NCBI GenBank assembly: GCA_003133565.1
Contig: PKYB01000009.1
Location: 30,204 to 94,203, forward strand
DNA: 64,000 nt
Source: Solirubrobacterales bacterium
GTDB lineage: Bacteria; Actinomycetota; Thermoleophilia; Solirubrobacterales; Solirubrobacteraceae
Reading direction: 5' to 3'
Below are positions 48,957 through 58,994 of the stretch, piece after piece. Within the stretch, counting starts at the first letter, position 1. Every line of letters starts with the position of its first letter. The translations under genes were made by a program, and so were the position numbers. The notes beneath the pieces were generated by a model, which saw only the letters and a list, made by a program, of their open reading frames with translations, was not told where the DNA came from and made no database searches.

Positions 48957-49664
48957 ATGGCGACTGAGACTGAGCAGACCGGCCCAGCGAGTAGTTCCAC
49001 GCCGCCGCGATCGGGCAGCTATGAGTTCAGGCGGCGCGATCTGCTGTTGTTGTTCGTACTGCTGGCGGTGGTCGGCGCTCTCGCTGCGGTCCTGATTCAC
49101 GGACCGGCAAAGCCGACAGCGCTTGGGGAGGTCGTCAGTCCGGCGCATCGCGGCGCCTACGACGGCCTGACGATCAGCGCGAAGGCCGAACCCCCGCTGG
49201 TCCTGCGCAACTATCTCGGCAACACGGTGAACATCCGGAGCTTCCGTGGCAAGGCGGTGCTCGTCACCTTCCTTTACACGCATTGCCCGGACATCTGTCC
49301 CCTGATCGCCTCGCATCTGCACACGGCGCTCAGCGAAATGAACCCTGCTGAGCGCAGGCGTGTTCAGATAGTCGCGGTCTCGGTCGATCCTCGCGGCGAC
49401 ACTCCGACGACCGTGGCCGACTTCGTCCACGAACACGGTATGACCGGAAAGATGGACTACCTGATCGGCAACGCCGCCCAGCTGGGGAGCGTATGGGCCG
49501 CGTGGAGCGTTGGCGCCGAGCGCGACGCCGGTGACCCTGCTCTGATCACGCACAGCGCGCTGATGTACGGGATCACCGCCCGGGGCAAGATTGTCGTCGT
49601 CTACCCGCAGGACTTCGCGCCGTCGGAGATCGTGCACGACGTGCCGCGGCTCGCCGCCGCGTGA
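48957..49664 (+). CDS. Sco1/SenC family copper chaperone / redoxin
   Basis: VTFLYTHCPDICPLIASHL (CxxxC) and downstream His. Confidence 0.9.
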   Translation: MATETEQTGPASSSTPPRSGSYEFRRRDLLLLFVLLAVVGALAAVLIHGPAKPTALGEVVSPAHRGAYDGLTISAKAEPPLVLRNYLGNTVNIRSFRGKAVLVTFLYTHCPDICPLIASHLHTALSEMNPAERRRVQIVAVSVDPRGDTPTTVADFVHEHGMTGKMDYLIGNAAQLGSVWAAWSVGAERDAGDPALITHSALMYGITARGKIVVVYPQDFAPSEIVHDVPRLAAA

Positions 49665-50158
49665 GGCTGCTGACACATCGCCTCGCGTTGCGCCTCGCCG
49701 CGGTAGCACTCGCGCTTGCGTTGCTCGCGTACGGGATCCTCGCGCACGGCAGAACGGTCGTGACCGCACCGCCACTCCCCCACGCAGCGCTCCAGGGCGG
49801 CCCTCTGACGACCGCGGCGCTGCGCGGGCACGCGGAGGCGATCGTCTTCTTCGCGAGCTGGTGTCCTGGATGCCATACCGAGGCTCCGGCAGTCGAGCGC
49901 TTCGCGGCCTCGCCCGCCGGCAGCGGCAAGGTTCTCTCGATCGACTACAGCGACTACGGCAACGCACGCGGCTTCATCAGCCGCTACCGCTGGACCTTTC
50001 CGGTGTTGAGCGATCCGGACGGCGTCACGGGCGACGCGTACGGCGTCGCCCATCTGCCAACGACGGTGATCCTCAACCCGCAAGGCGACATCGTCGCCCG
50101 CGAGGTGGGACCACAGACAGTCGCGAGCCTGAGTCGAGCCCTCAGCGCCGCCAGCTGA
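49661..50158 (+). CDS. TlpA-like thiol-disulfide oxidoreductase
   Basis: FFASWCPGCHTEAPAVERFA; signal anchor; GTGA coupling with the Sco1 gene. Confidence 0.88.
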   Translation: MRLLTHRLALRLAAVALALALLAYGILAHGRTVVTAPPLPHAALQGGPLTTAALRGHAEAIVFFASWCPGCHTEAPAVERFAASPAGSGKVLSIDYSDYGNARGFISRYRWTFPVLSDPDGVTGDAYGVAHLPTTVILNPQGDIVAREVGPQTVASLSRALSAAS

Positions 50159-50256
50159 GCGCCTTGGCTGCGATTCGCCGGCGTTCCCTCGCCCCTCAGC
50201 CGACGATGATCTGACCGCGGCCTCAAGTGAGGCCGCGGCGTGCGGCCGCGGACGGC

Positions 50257-50742
50257 TCAGTCTTGCGCTTGGCGAATGCGCTCGCGTTCGGCGAGCCTGT
50301 TCGCGCGGCGAATCTGTGCCTCAGCCTCGCGTCGGTGCGCCTCCTCATCAAGCGCCTCAAGTGGCGGAACCTGCACCGGGCGGCCGCCGTCATCGACGGC
50401 CACGAGCGTCAGGTACGCGCTATTCGTGTGGCGCCGATCGCCGGTCAGCGGGTTCTCGGCCTCGACCCGGACACCAACCTCCATCGAGGTCCGCCAGACC
50501 GCGTTCACGCTGGCTGAGAACGTCACGAGCTCACCGACGTGGATCGGCACGAGAAACGTCATGCGATCGACCGCGGCCGTCACGACGCGTTGATGGGAGT
50601 AGCGGACGGCGGCGAGACCCGCCGCCTCGTCGCACAGCTTCATCACGGAGCCGCCGTGCACGTAGCCGGCGATGTTCTCCTCCTGGGGGCCCATCCAAAT
50701 CGACAGAGTCGAGTCGCGTAAACGGGGCTCCCGGTCATTCAT
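50257..50742 (-). CDS. Acyl-CoA thioesterase (hotdog fold, YciA/BACH type)
   Basis: NIAGYVHGGSVMKLCDEAAGLAAVRYS. Confidence 0.88.
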   Translation of the reverse strand: MNDREPRLRDSTLSIWMGPQEENIAGYVHGGSVMKLCDEAAGLAAVRYSHQRVVTAAVDRMTFLVPIHVGELVTFSASVNAVWRTSMEVGVRVEAENPLTGDRRHTNSAYLTLVAVDDGGRPVQVPPLEALDEEAHRREAEAQIRRANRLAERERIRQAQD

Positions 50743-50794
50743 TCATCCATCCTAAGGCGCTTCAAGCCGCGACACCGGATAGCCGATTACGTTC

Positions 50795-52567
50795 GTGAAC
50801 ATGCCTCGAGCCACCTCGCGCGCCCGAACCGGACGTACCCCCATTCCCTCTTTGCCGCTCAGGTTGATCAGTGAGGATCCGGCCGCCCCGCCCCGGGCGG
50901 AAACCGAGCCCGACGGCGCCGCATTCGAGGCGCTGTTCGAGCATGCCGGCGCGATGCTCGCAATCCTCGACACGGAAGGTCGATTCCTCACAGTCAACCC
51001 GGCGTGCACGCGTGTTCTGGGTGTAGAGCCGAGCACCCTGGTCGGCCGGTCGCTGCTGGACCTCGCTCGGTCCGAGGCTCCGCCGCAAGCGCTGAGCCTC
51101 GACGGCGAACCTGGCGAGAACGGCATTCCCCGGGAGCAACTGTTCGATCTGCTCGCCCGTCACCGCCACGCCGACGGGACCTGGCGTTGGTTGCTATGGA
51201 GCGGAGCCGTCCACGGCGATCGCTGGTACGCATCGGCGAAGGACATCACCGACTGGGTCAAGCTCGAGGACCGGGTCGGCCGCGACCCGCTCACGCGGCT
51301 GCCGAACAAAGAGGTCTTCCTCGACGAGGTGACACAGGCGCTAGCACGCAACGAGCGGACAGCGCGGTCACTGGGCATCCTGTTCGTCGACATCGATCAG
51401 CTCAAGCAGATCAACGACAGCATCGGCCACCAGGCCGGCGATCGCCTGATCGCGCAGGTGGCAGAGCGGCTGCGCATGGCCGTTCGTGCCAACGACGTCG
51501 TCGCCCGCCTGGGCGGAGACGAGTTCGGGATTCTCGTCGAATCGCTCGGCGAGGAGCTGGAGGCGGTGACGGTAGCCGGCCGCGCACTCGCAGCGCTTGA
51601 CGACCCGATCGACCTCGGCACCGGCCTGATCTCGGTATCGGCGAGCATCGGACTCAGTACCGCGCACAGCCCGACCGACACGGCAGCCAGCCTGATCCAC
51701 CAGGCCGACATCGCGATGTATGAAGCCAAGACGTCGGGACGCAACCGCTTCGCGATCTTTGACGCTGCGCTGCGCGCCGAGTTGGATCGCCGGCTCGAGC
51801 TTGAGCGCGACCTGCGCTCTGCGCTCGAGCGCGAGGAGCTCGAGCTGCGCTACCAGCCGATCGTCGCGATCGGCAACGGCGCCGTGGTCGGGTTTGAGGC
51901 CCACCTGCACTGGGATCACGCCGAGCGCGGCGTCGTGCCGCTCACGGAGCTTCTACCGCTGGCCGAGCAGTCGGGCCTGATAGTCCCGCTCGGGCTGTGG
52001 GTAACGCGCACAGCGACCGAGCAGGTCGCGGCTTGGCGTGCGGACGGCACGGACCTGTTCCTCGCCCTGAATGTCTCGCCGCGCCAGCTCGCCGACGAAG
52101 GTTTCGTCGCGGGCCTCAAAGCGACACTCGAGGCCGCGAAGCTTCCGCATCGCGCGCTCGCGATCGAGCTGGCGGAGGCGGCCGTGCTCGCAGACCCGGC
52201 GAAGGCCGCGACTCGTCTCGCCGAGCTGCACGAACTCGGCGTCGGGCTGGCCCTCGACGACTTTGGCGCCGGCTATGCGCCGCTCCGCCACCTCATCGAG
52301 CTGCCGTTCGACGCGATCAAGCTCAACCCGTCATTCATCGGCGAGCTCGCCGCGACCGGCACGCGCGCGAGCCGCGCAGCCGTGGTCGCGGTCGTCGCCG
52401 CCGCGCGCGAGTTGGAGATCAGCGTGTTCGCCGAAGGCATCGAGTCGATGTCGCAGCTCGAGGAGCTGCGGGCAGTCGGGTGTAGCGCAGCCCAGGGCCC
52501 ACTCTTCGCCCCGGCGCGTCCGGCGAGCGAAGTCACATTCGAGCGGTTCGCCACGAGCGACATTTGA
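50795..52567 (+). CDS. PAS-GGDEF-EAL cyclic-di-GMP signalling protein
   Basis: ARLGGDEFGIL; EAL-domain residues LNVSPRQL, DDFGAGYAPL, AEGIES; EAL signature is EAH. Confidence 0.93.
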   Translation: MNMPRATSRARTGRTPIPSLPLRLISEDPAAPPRAETEPDGAAFEALFEHAGAMLAILDTEGRFLTVNPACTRVLGVEPSTLVGRSLLDLARSEAPPQALSLDGEPGENGIPREQLFDLLARHRHADGTWRWLLWSGAVHGDRWYASAKDITDWVKLEDRVGRDPLTRLPNKEVFLDEVTQALARNERTARSLGILFVDIDQLKQINDSIGHQAGDRLIAQVAERLRMAVRANDVVARLGGDEFGILVESLGEELEAVTVAGRALAALDDPIDLGTGLISVSASIGLSTAHSPTDTAASLIHQADIAMYEAKTSGRNRFAIFDAALRAELDRRLELERDLRSALEREELELRYQPIVAIGNGAVVGFEAHLHWDHAERGVVPLTELLPLAEQSGLIVPLGLWVTRTATEQVAAWRADGTDLFLALNVSPRQLADEGFVAGLKATLEAAKLPHRALAIELAEAAVLADPAKAATRLAELHELGVGLALDDFGAGYAPLRHLIELPFDAIKLNPSFIGELAATGTRASRAAVVAVVAAARELEISVFAEGIESMSQLEELRAVGCSAAQGPLFAPARPASEVTFERFATSDI

Positions 52568-52581
52568 CGCCGCAAGCGACA

Positions 52582-52605
52582 TTTGACGCCGCTTCGCGGC
52601 GCAAA
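52582..52605. terminator. Terminator-like hairpin after the GGDEF-EAL gene
   Basis: TTTGaCGCCGC-TTC-GCGGCGCAAA followed by TTT. Confidence 0.55.
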
Positions 52606-52749
52606 TTTCGCTAGCCAGCGGATCCGTGCGCCGCTCGAGCCTCGCAACCGGCGCCGAGAGGGCGTCCTTCGCAGCCGTTTTTGGGGCGCATCGCTTGAAC
52701 AGCAATCGCCTAGATGGTGACCGCCTGCGCTGCGTAACCGCGTGACGGA

Positions 52750-52785
52750 GTGATTTTGTTGCCGCGAAGCGGCAAGCAAAATCAC
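52750..52785. terminator. Long terminator-like hairpin next to the ccdA stop
   Basis: GTGATTTTG-tTGCCGC-GAA-GCGGCAa-GCAAAATCAC, AT-rich outer stem. Confidence 0.65.
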
Positions 52786-53529
52786 CTACATGTTCAGGAA
52801 CCCGATCCCCAGGTGCGACAGGCCGGACTGCGCCTCGGAGTTCAGCACCACCAGCTGGTTGGTCCAGATCAGCACGCCCATCGCGATCAGCACCGCTCCG
52901 CCGGTGAAGACGACGAGGCCGTAGTGGCGCTTGACCGCCGCGAAGACCGTGGTCATGCGATTGAACGCCAGTGAGGTGGCCAGGAACGGGATTGCTAGCC
53001 CGGCTGAGTAGAAGGCCAGCAACAGCGCGCCGCGACCCTCCGAGCCGCTGATCCCCGCCGCCGTCAGAATCGCCCCGAGCGTCGGCCCGACGCAGGGCGT
53101 CCAGGCGATCGCGAACGCGGCTCCCGCCACCACCGGGCCTCCCTTGCCGGCCCGCGCGAGGAGACGCTCCGGGTGCCACTCGCGTCCGAGGCGCGGCACC
53201 AGGGACGCCGCAAGGTAGAGCGTGCCGAGAGCCACGATGATCCCGGCAGCCACGCGTTCGAGGACGACCTTGTTTTGCACCAGCAGCGAGCCGATCGCCG
53301 TGGCGCTGAGACCGAACAAGATGAAAATTGTCGAGAAGCTTGCGATGAACAGCAGGCTGGGCCCGATGACGCGACGCACGCCGGCCCGGTCGAGCTCCGC
53401 GGGCGCGACGCCGACAACCGTTGAGATGTAGCCGGGGACGAGCGGCAGCACGCACGGCGAGAGGAACGACACGGTGCCGGCTGCCAGGGCAGCGAGGACA
53501 CCGACGCCTGAAGCTGGATCAGCCACCAC
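52786..53529 (-). CDS. ccdA: CcdA/DsbD-type cytochrome c biogenesis membrane protein
   Basis: GTVSFLSPCVLPLVPGYISTVVG; six hydrophobic segments; second Cys in AWTPCVGPTLGAIL. Confidence 0.92.
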   Translation of the reverse strand: MVADPASGVGVLAALAAGTVSFLSPCVLPLVPGYISTVVGVAPAELDRAGVRRVIGPSLLFIASFSTIFILFGLSATAIGSLLVQNKVVLERVAAGIIVALGTLYLAASLVPRLGREWHPERLLARAGKGGPVVAGAAFAIAWTPCVGPTLGAILTAAGISGSEGRGALLLAFYSAGLAIPFLATSLAFNRMTTVFAAVKRHYGLVVFTGGAVLIAMGVLIWTNQLVVLNSEAQSGLSHLGIGFLNM

Positions 53530-53550
53530 TAGATGGTAATAGCAGGTGAG

Positions 53551-54363
53551 CTAATGCGCGAGGCCTCCGGCCAACTGTTCCACGGCGCGCGAGAGCTGGC
53601 CGCCCTGCCAAGCGATCGGCGAGCCGCCCTCGTCCTCAACGACCATCGAGGAGCCAGCGACTGAGCCGGCGTAGCGCTCGGCGAGCGCGAGCGGGTGCTC
53701 GGGGTCGGCCTCGTCACGACTGGCGACGACCAGCGTCGGGGCTTGGATCGCGGCGAGCTGCGCGAGTGAGTCGAACGGGCGCGAACGTGGCACGGCGGCG
53801 AGTGCGTCCGCGACAGCCAGCGGATGCGCGTGCAACAAGAGCCGCTGCCTGATCACGGTGCCAACCGTCGCGCGCCAAGCGCTCGGAACGCGTTCGAAGT
53901 CATAGGCTTCGAGGAAGCCGTCCACTCCCCGCTCGCGCAGCGCAGTCGAGAGAGCATCCCAATGCCCCAGCGCAGCCTCGAAGCGATCGGGATCGTAGCC
54001 GGGCGTGACGAGCGCAAGCGCGGCGACGCGCGCGGGATTGTCGAGCGCGAAGCGCAGTGCCGTATGTGCTCCCATCGACGCCCCGACCAGTACGGCACGC
54101 TCGAGCTCGAGCGCATCGAATAGCGCCAGCAGGTCGCCGGCAAGCGCCCGGTAGGAGTAATCGCCGCTCGGCGGCGGGTCGGAGCTTCCGTGCCCGCGCG
54201 CGTCGTAGAGGATCACGCGATAGCCGGAACGCTCGAGCGCGCGGGAGCCCATCAGGACGTAGCGCCGGGTGGCGCTGAGGCCGTGCAGGCCGACGATCGC
54301 GGCACCAGTGCCGGCATCGTCGAGTCGGATGATGCCCGCGGCGCCTTGGATCTCACGTTCCAC
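53551..54363 (-). CDS. Alpha/beta hydrolase
   Basis: GLHGLSATRRYVLMG; VLVGASMGAHTALRFA nucleophile elbow. Confidence 0.87.
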   Translation of the reverse strand: MEREIQGAAGIIRLDDAGTGAAIVGLHGLSATRRYVLMGSRALERSGYRVILYDARGHGSSDPPPSGDYSYRALAGDLLALFDALELERAVLVGASMGAHTALRFALDNPARVAALALVTPGYDPDRFEAALGHWDALSTALRERGVDGFLEAYDFERVPSAWRATVGTVIRQRLLLHAHPLAVADALAAVPRSRPFDSLAQLAAIQAPTLVVASRDEADPEHPLALAERYAGSVAGSSMVVEDEGGSPIAWQGGQLSRAVEQLAGGLAH

Positions 54364-54387
54364 TCCGGCGGATCGTAGGCTGTGGGG

Positions 54388-55125
54388 ATGACCGTCATCG
54401 ACGTCAGCGAGGCAGATTTCGAGCGCGAGGTGCTCGAGCGCTCGCGCACGACGCCGGTCGTTGTCGACTTCTGGGCGGCGTGGTGCGGCCCGTGCCGCCA
54501 GCTCGGTCCGCTGCTCGAGGACGCCGCCGCAGCGCGGGAAGGCGATGTCGTGCTCGCCAAGCTTGATACCGACGCGAATCCGCGGCTCGCCAGCGCGTTT
54601 GGCATCCAGGGGATTCCGGCTGTCAAGGCGTTTCGCGACGGCGCCGTCGTGGCCGAGTTCGTCGGCGCGCAGCCGCGCCCCGGCGTGGAGGCGTTTTTCG
54701 ATGCGATCGTGCCCTCAGAGGTCGATCGGCTCGTCGCCGCAGGGGATCAGGCCTCGCTGAGAGCTGCCGTCGAGCTCGCACCGGGCAGCGCGGACGCCGC
54801 CGTTCCGCTTGCGCGGCTACTCCTCGCGCGTGGCGAGCTGGATGGGGCGCTCGCGTTGCTCGAGGAGGTGCCGGCGGGCTTCGAGGCGGACGGACTGCGC
54901 GCCCGAATCGAGTTGCAACGCGCGGGTGAGCTCGATGACGCCCTGACCGCGATCGACTTGGGCGATCGCCAGCGGGCGTTCGAGCTGCTGCTGGCGGCGC
55001 TCGACGAGACCGCCGAACACCGCGAGGATGTGCGCCGCGTGATCGTCGGCGAGCTCGCGCGCCTGGAGGCTGCCGACCCGCTGGCGCGCGATACGCGCCG
55101 TCGACTCGCGGCAGCGCTGTTCTGA
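54388..55125 (+). CDS. Thioredoxin-domain protein with C-terminal TPR-like region (CnoX/YbbN type)
   Basis: [21 protein letters not shown]; helical C-terminal extension. Confidence 0.9.
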   Translation: MTVIDVSEADFEREVLERSRTTPVVVDFWAAWCGPCRQLGPLLEDAAAAREGDVVLAKLDTDANPRLASAFGIQGIPAVKAFRDGAVVAEFVGAQPRPGVEAFFDAIVPSEVDRLVAAGDQASLRAAVELAPGSADAAVPLARLLLARGELDGALALLEEVPAGFEADGLRARIELQRAGELDDALTAIDLGDRQRAFELLLAALDETAEHREDVRRVIVGELARLEAADPLARDTRRRLAAALF

Positions 55126-55169
55126 GGCGCAGCGCCTAACGCGTCTGCGCCGGCGAGCACAATCGTGCG

Positions 55170-56249
55170 ATGAACGCATTACGCCGGGTGATCGCCCACC
55201 TCGACATCGACGCGTTCTACGCCTCAGTCGAGTTACAGCGCCACCCGGAGGCCCGAGGCCGCCCGCTCGTCGTGGCTGGCACGGGACCGCGTTCAGTCGT
55301 CACCACCGCCAGCTACGAGGCACGGCGCTACGGCATCGACTCGGCGATGCCCGCGGCTCGGGCGCGGGCGCTGTGTCCCGATGCGATCTTCATCGCGCCG
55401 GATTTCGCCGCCTACCGGGCGAAGAGCCGCGAGGTGTGGGACATCGTGCGGGCGAGCTTCGAAACGGTCGGGCAGGCCGGGATCGACGAGGCCTATCTCG
55501 ACGTCAGCTCGCTCGATCGGCCGCTACCGGCATTGCGCGAGCTCGTCGTGGCGGTGCGAGAGCGCACCGCCCTCCAGATTTCGGTCGGCGTCGGACCCTC
55601 ACGCCTGGTGGCCAAGACCGCCAGCTCGGCCTTCAAACCCGCGGCGTTCGTCGCCATGGGTCGTGAGCAGGCAGCTGCGCACTTCGCCGGCCACGCCGTC
55701 CGGTTGCTACAGGGCGTCGGCCCGAAGACCGCTGAGCGCCTGGCAGCCGTCGGTGTGGAAACCGTCGGCGACCTGCAGAGTGCGAACCCCACGCTGCTCG
55801 CCCGGCGCTTCGGCGAGCGCCAGGCGCTCGCGCTGCACACCCGGGCCCATTTTCACGACGACAGCCCGGTCGAGACGTCGCGCGTCGCGAAGTCGCGCTC
55901 CAGCGAGCTGACCTTCCCGGCCGATGTGAGCGATCAGGCCAGGCTCGAGCAAACGCTGGTGGAGCTAGCGCTCGAGCTCGGCGACGGCCTGCGGACGCGC
56001 CAGCGACGGGCCCGGACGATCGCCGTCAAGGTTCGTCTCGACGACTGGACCACCGTGACGCGCGCGCGCACGCTGCCGTATTTCACCGACGAGAGCGCGA
56101 CGATCGCGGCAACAGCGCTCGAATTGCTCCGCGCCTACGCACCGCCGCGACCCGTCCGTCTCCTCGGCGTTCGGGTCGCGTCGTTCGACGACGAGTCGAA
56201 GGGAGCGCCAGCCGGCAGCGAAGGCAGCCAGCTGGCGCTCCACCTCTAG
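55170..56249 (+). CDS. dinB: DNA polymerase IV (Y-family)
   Basis: IAHLDIDAFYASVELQRHPEARGRPLVV; GQAGIDEAYLDVS. Confidence 0.95.
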   Translation: MNALRRVIAHLDIDAFYASVELQRHPEARGRPLVVAGTGPRSVVTTASYEARRYGIDSAMPAARARALCPDAIFIAPDFAAYRAKSREVWDIVRASFETVGQAGIDEAYLDVSSLDRPLPALRELVVAVRERTALQISVGVGPSRLVAKTASSAFKPAAFVAMGREQAAAHFAGHAVRLLQGVGPKTAERLAAVGVETVGDLQSANPTLLARRFGERQALALHTRAHFHDDSPVETSRVAKSRSSELTFPADVSDQARLEQTLVELALELGDGLRTRQRRARTIAVKVRLDDWTTVTRARTLPYFTDESATIAATALELLRAYAPPRPVRLLGVRVASFDDESKGAPAGSEGSQLALHL

Positions 56250-56260
56250 ACGCCCCAGAT

Positions 56261-57001
56261 CTAGTGGTTCGCCCAGACCTCGGTCAGGTCGCCGGCGCCG
56301 AGCGCCTCCTTGGTTGCGAACGTGAGGTCGTAGTCGCGCCCGGTGACGTAGGGCCCGCGGTCGATCACGCGCACGCGCAGCGTGCGGCGGCGGTAGTGCA
56401 GCGTGACCGGCGTTCCGCACGGCAGCGTCCGGTTGGCGACGCCCAGCGTGTGGGGGGTGAGCTCCTCGCCGCAGGCGGTCAGCCCGCCGAGTCCGTACCA
56501 CGAAGCGAGCACCGTGTGAAAGACGTCCAGGCGCGCGGTGGGCACGTACGCGACTCCGTCCGACCCAGCGACGCGCAGGCGCATCGGGTGCACGCCGAGG
56601 CCGCGCGGGCGGAACGACAGCGCGAAGGTGCCGGCGACGTTGCGCGCCCGTGCTGCAAAGCGCCAGCGGTGCGCGACGCGCTCCTGGAGGACCACCGTCT
56701 CGAGCCCGGTCGGGGTCTCGAGCCCGGTCGGGGTGTCAAGTCCGGTCGTGGTCTCGAGCGTGGTCGTGGTCTCAAGCACGCCCGTGACGGTGACGCGGTG
56801 GTCCGCCAACACGTTGCGTGCCGTGATGCTCGAGACGACTGCCTCCCCCGTGTTCCCGCTAACGCCGCTCGCGCCAATGACTGGCGCCGGTGGCGCGGTG
56901 CTGCTGCTCGCGACTGCCGCCGTACCGGTGAAAGCGACGACCAACGTCACTGCGATCGCGCCCGCGACGGGCGCGATCAGCCTTTCAGCGATCAATTGCA
57001 C
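56261..57001 (-). CDS. RlpA-like double-psi beta-barrel protein
   Basis: ASWYGLGGLTACGEELTPHTLGVANRTLPCGTPVTLHYRRRTLRVRVIDRGPYVTGRDYDLT; signal peptide. Confidence 0.88.
   Translation of the reverse strand: MQLIAERLIAPVAGAIAVTLVVAFTGTAAVASSSTAPPAPVIGASGVSGNTGEAVVSSITARNVLADHRVTVTGVLETTTTLETTTGLDTPTGLETPTGLETVVLQERVAHRWRFAARARNVAGTFALSFRPRGLGVHPMRLRVAGSDGVAYVPTARLDVFHTVLASWYGLGGLTACGEELTPHTLGVANRTLPCGTPVTLHYRRRTLRVRVIDRGPYVTGRDYDLTFATKEALGAGDLTEVWANH
56692..56780. repeat. 18-nt coding tandem repeat in the RlpA-like gene
   Basis: gtctcgagcccggtcggg units encoding TTTLETTTGLDTPTGLETPTGLET. Confidence 0.7.
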
Positions 57002-57010
57002 TCCTTACAT

Positions 57011-57195
57011 CGCCGCCTACGGGGTTAGCTGTCGGGCTCGCGGCCGCGGTCACAGCTCACTCCCGAGCTGTGATCCACCGTCGCTACGACCGCGGACGCG
57101 CGGTCGATTCGCCCCATCCGGCCTTCGCGCTGACGCGCAGAGGCCGGCAGTGGGTCCCCCGCTCGCCCTCGCTGGATGCAGGACGACTCGGCGGT
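57011..57195 (-). ncRNA. ydaO-yuaA (cyclic di-AMP) riboswitch upstream of the RlpA-like gene
   Basis: Minus strand contains GGGGGACCC, GGGGCGAATCGACC, GCGACGGTGGATC and the signature CGAGCCCGACAGCTAACCCCGTAGGCGG; 5' CCGCC can close with 3' GGCGG. Confidence 0.88.
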
Positions 57196-57287
57196 CTTAT
57201 GAACCGCGGTGAATCGTAGCGGAGCCTGCGGACCCTCCACCCGGGACACGCCGGAGGGCGCCGCGTGCTCCGGGATAATTCCCAGCG

Positions 57288-58994
57288 ATGGGAGATACTC
57301 CACGGCTCCGGCTCGCTCTCTGCCAGGTCAATCCGACGGTCGGCGCGATCGCCGCCAATCAGGCGCTCGTCGCGCGCGGCATCGCTGCTGCGCGTGAGGC
57401 CGGAGCAGAGCTGGTCCTCTTCGGCGAGCTGGCACTAAGCGGCTACCCGCCCGAGGATCTGCTCTACAAGGAGCATTTCCTGCGGGACTGTCGCGCTGCC
57501 CTCGAGCGGCTTGCCTCAGACACCGACGGGATAGTCGCGATCGTCGGCTTCCCCGAGCGCGCCGACCGTGTCTACAACGCCGCCGCCGTGCTTTCGGGTG
57601 GCTGCATCGCCGGGATCTATCGCAAGATCCACCTGCCCAACTACGGCGTCTTCGACGAGCGGCGATACTTTGCCCCGGGCGTCAGCGCAGGCGTGATCGA
57701 GCTCGACGGGCGGCGCATCGGTCTGACGGTCTGCGAGGACATCTGGCTCCCCGGCTCTCCCTGCTCGGACCTCGCGCGCGCCGGCGCTGGCTTAATCGTG
57801 AACATCTCAGCCTCGCCCTACCACGCCGGGAAGGGGCTCCAGCGGGAGGTAGACGTGGTTGGCGCGCGCGTTTCCGAGACAGCTATTCCGTATGCGTTCT
57901 GCGCGCTCGTCGGCGGACAGGACGAACTCGTCTTCGACGGCCACTCCTTCGTACTCGACCGCGACGGGACGCTCCTCGCGCGGGCCGCTCAGTTCTCGGA
58001 GGAGATGTTGATCTGCGACGTCGAGCTCGCAGCTCTCCAGCAAGAGGAAGCGGGCGAGGGTGCCGCCGTGGAGCTTCTCGCGCGCGTCGAGCTGCCGGCA
58101 CCATCCGCGCCACCCGCTCGGGGCACACCTCGCATCGCTCCCCTCCTCGAACCGCGCGAGGCCGAGATCTATGCGGCGCTCGAGTGCGGTCTGGGCGACT
58201 ACGTGCGCAAGAACGGCTTCCGCCACGTCGTGCTCGGCCTCTCCGGCGGGATCGACTCGGCGCTCGTCGCAGCGATCGCCACCGATGCGCTTGGCGCTGA
58301 TCAGGTGACGGCTGCCGTGATGCCCTCGGCGTTTTCATCGCCGGAGACCCAGAACGACGCTCGCTCACTCGCCGCCAGCCTCGGCGCCGACGTGCTCGAG
58401 CTGGAGATCGACCCGCTGATGGCCGACTACGCCGCGCTCCTGGCGGCGGCCTTCGCCGGGCGCGAGCCGGACATCACGGAGGAGAATCTGCAGGCCCGGA
58501 TCCGCGGCAACCTGCTGATGGCCCTGTCGAACAAGTTCGGCTGGCTGGTCCTGACGACTGGAAACAAGTCGGAGATGTCGGTCGGCTACTCGACGCTCTA
58601 CGGCGACTCCGCCGGTGGCTTCGCGGTAATCAAGGACGTGGAGAAGACGCTTGTCTACGCGCTCGCTCGCTGGCGCAACCGCTCTGAGGTGCTGATCCCA
58701 CTCTCGATCCTCGAGCGCCCGCCGAGCGCCGAGCTGCGCCACGGCCAGCGCGACCAGGACTCGCTGCCGCCGTACGAGGTGCTCGACACGATCCTGCGCG
58801 GCTACGTCGAGCAAAACGCCGGTCGTGACGCGCTGACAGCGGTCGGACTGCCGGAGGATGCTGTCGACCTCGTGATCGGCCTCGTCGACCGAGCGGAGTA
58901 CAAGCGCCGCCAGGCGCCTCCCGGCATCAAGCTCACCGAGCTCGCGTTCGGCCGCGACCGGCGCATGCCGATCACCAACGGCTACCGGGGCTAA
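57288..58994 (+). CDS. nadE: Glutamine-dependent NAD+ synthetase
   Basis: N-terminal nitrilase domain (LFGELALSGYPPEDLL); LGLSGGIDSALVAAIA; LVLTTGNKSEMSVGY. Confidence 0.96.
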   Translation: MGDTPRLRLALCQVNPTVGAIAANQALVARGIAAAREAGAELVLFGELALSGYPPEDLLYKEHFLRDCRAALERLASDTDGIVAIVGFPERADRVYNAAAVLSGGCIAGIYRKIHLPNYGVFDERRYFAPGVSAGVIELDGRRIGLTVCEDIWLPGSPCSDLARAGAGLIVNISASPYHAGKGLQREVDVVGARVSETAIPYAFCALVGGQDELVFDGHSFVLDRDGTLLARAAQFSEEMLICDVELAALQQEEAGEGAAVELLARVELPAPSAPPARGTPRIAPLLEPREAEIYAALECGLGDYVRKNGFRHVVLGLSGGIDSALVAAIATDALGADQVTAAVMPSAFSSPETQNDARSLAASLGADVLELEIDPLMADYAALLAAAFAGREPDITEENLQARIRGNLLMALSNKFGWLVLTTGNKSEMSVGYSTLYGDSAGGFAVIKDVEKTLVYALARWRNRSEVLIPLSILERPPSAELRHGQRDQDSLPPYEVLDTILRGYVEQNAGRDALTAVGLPEDAVDLVIGLVDRAEYKRRQAPPGIKLTELAFGRDRRMPITNGYRG

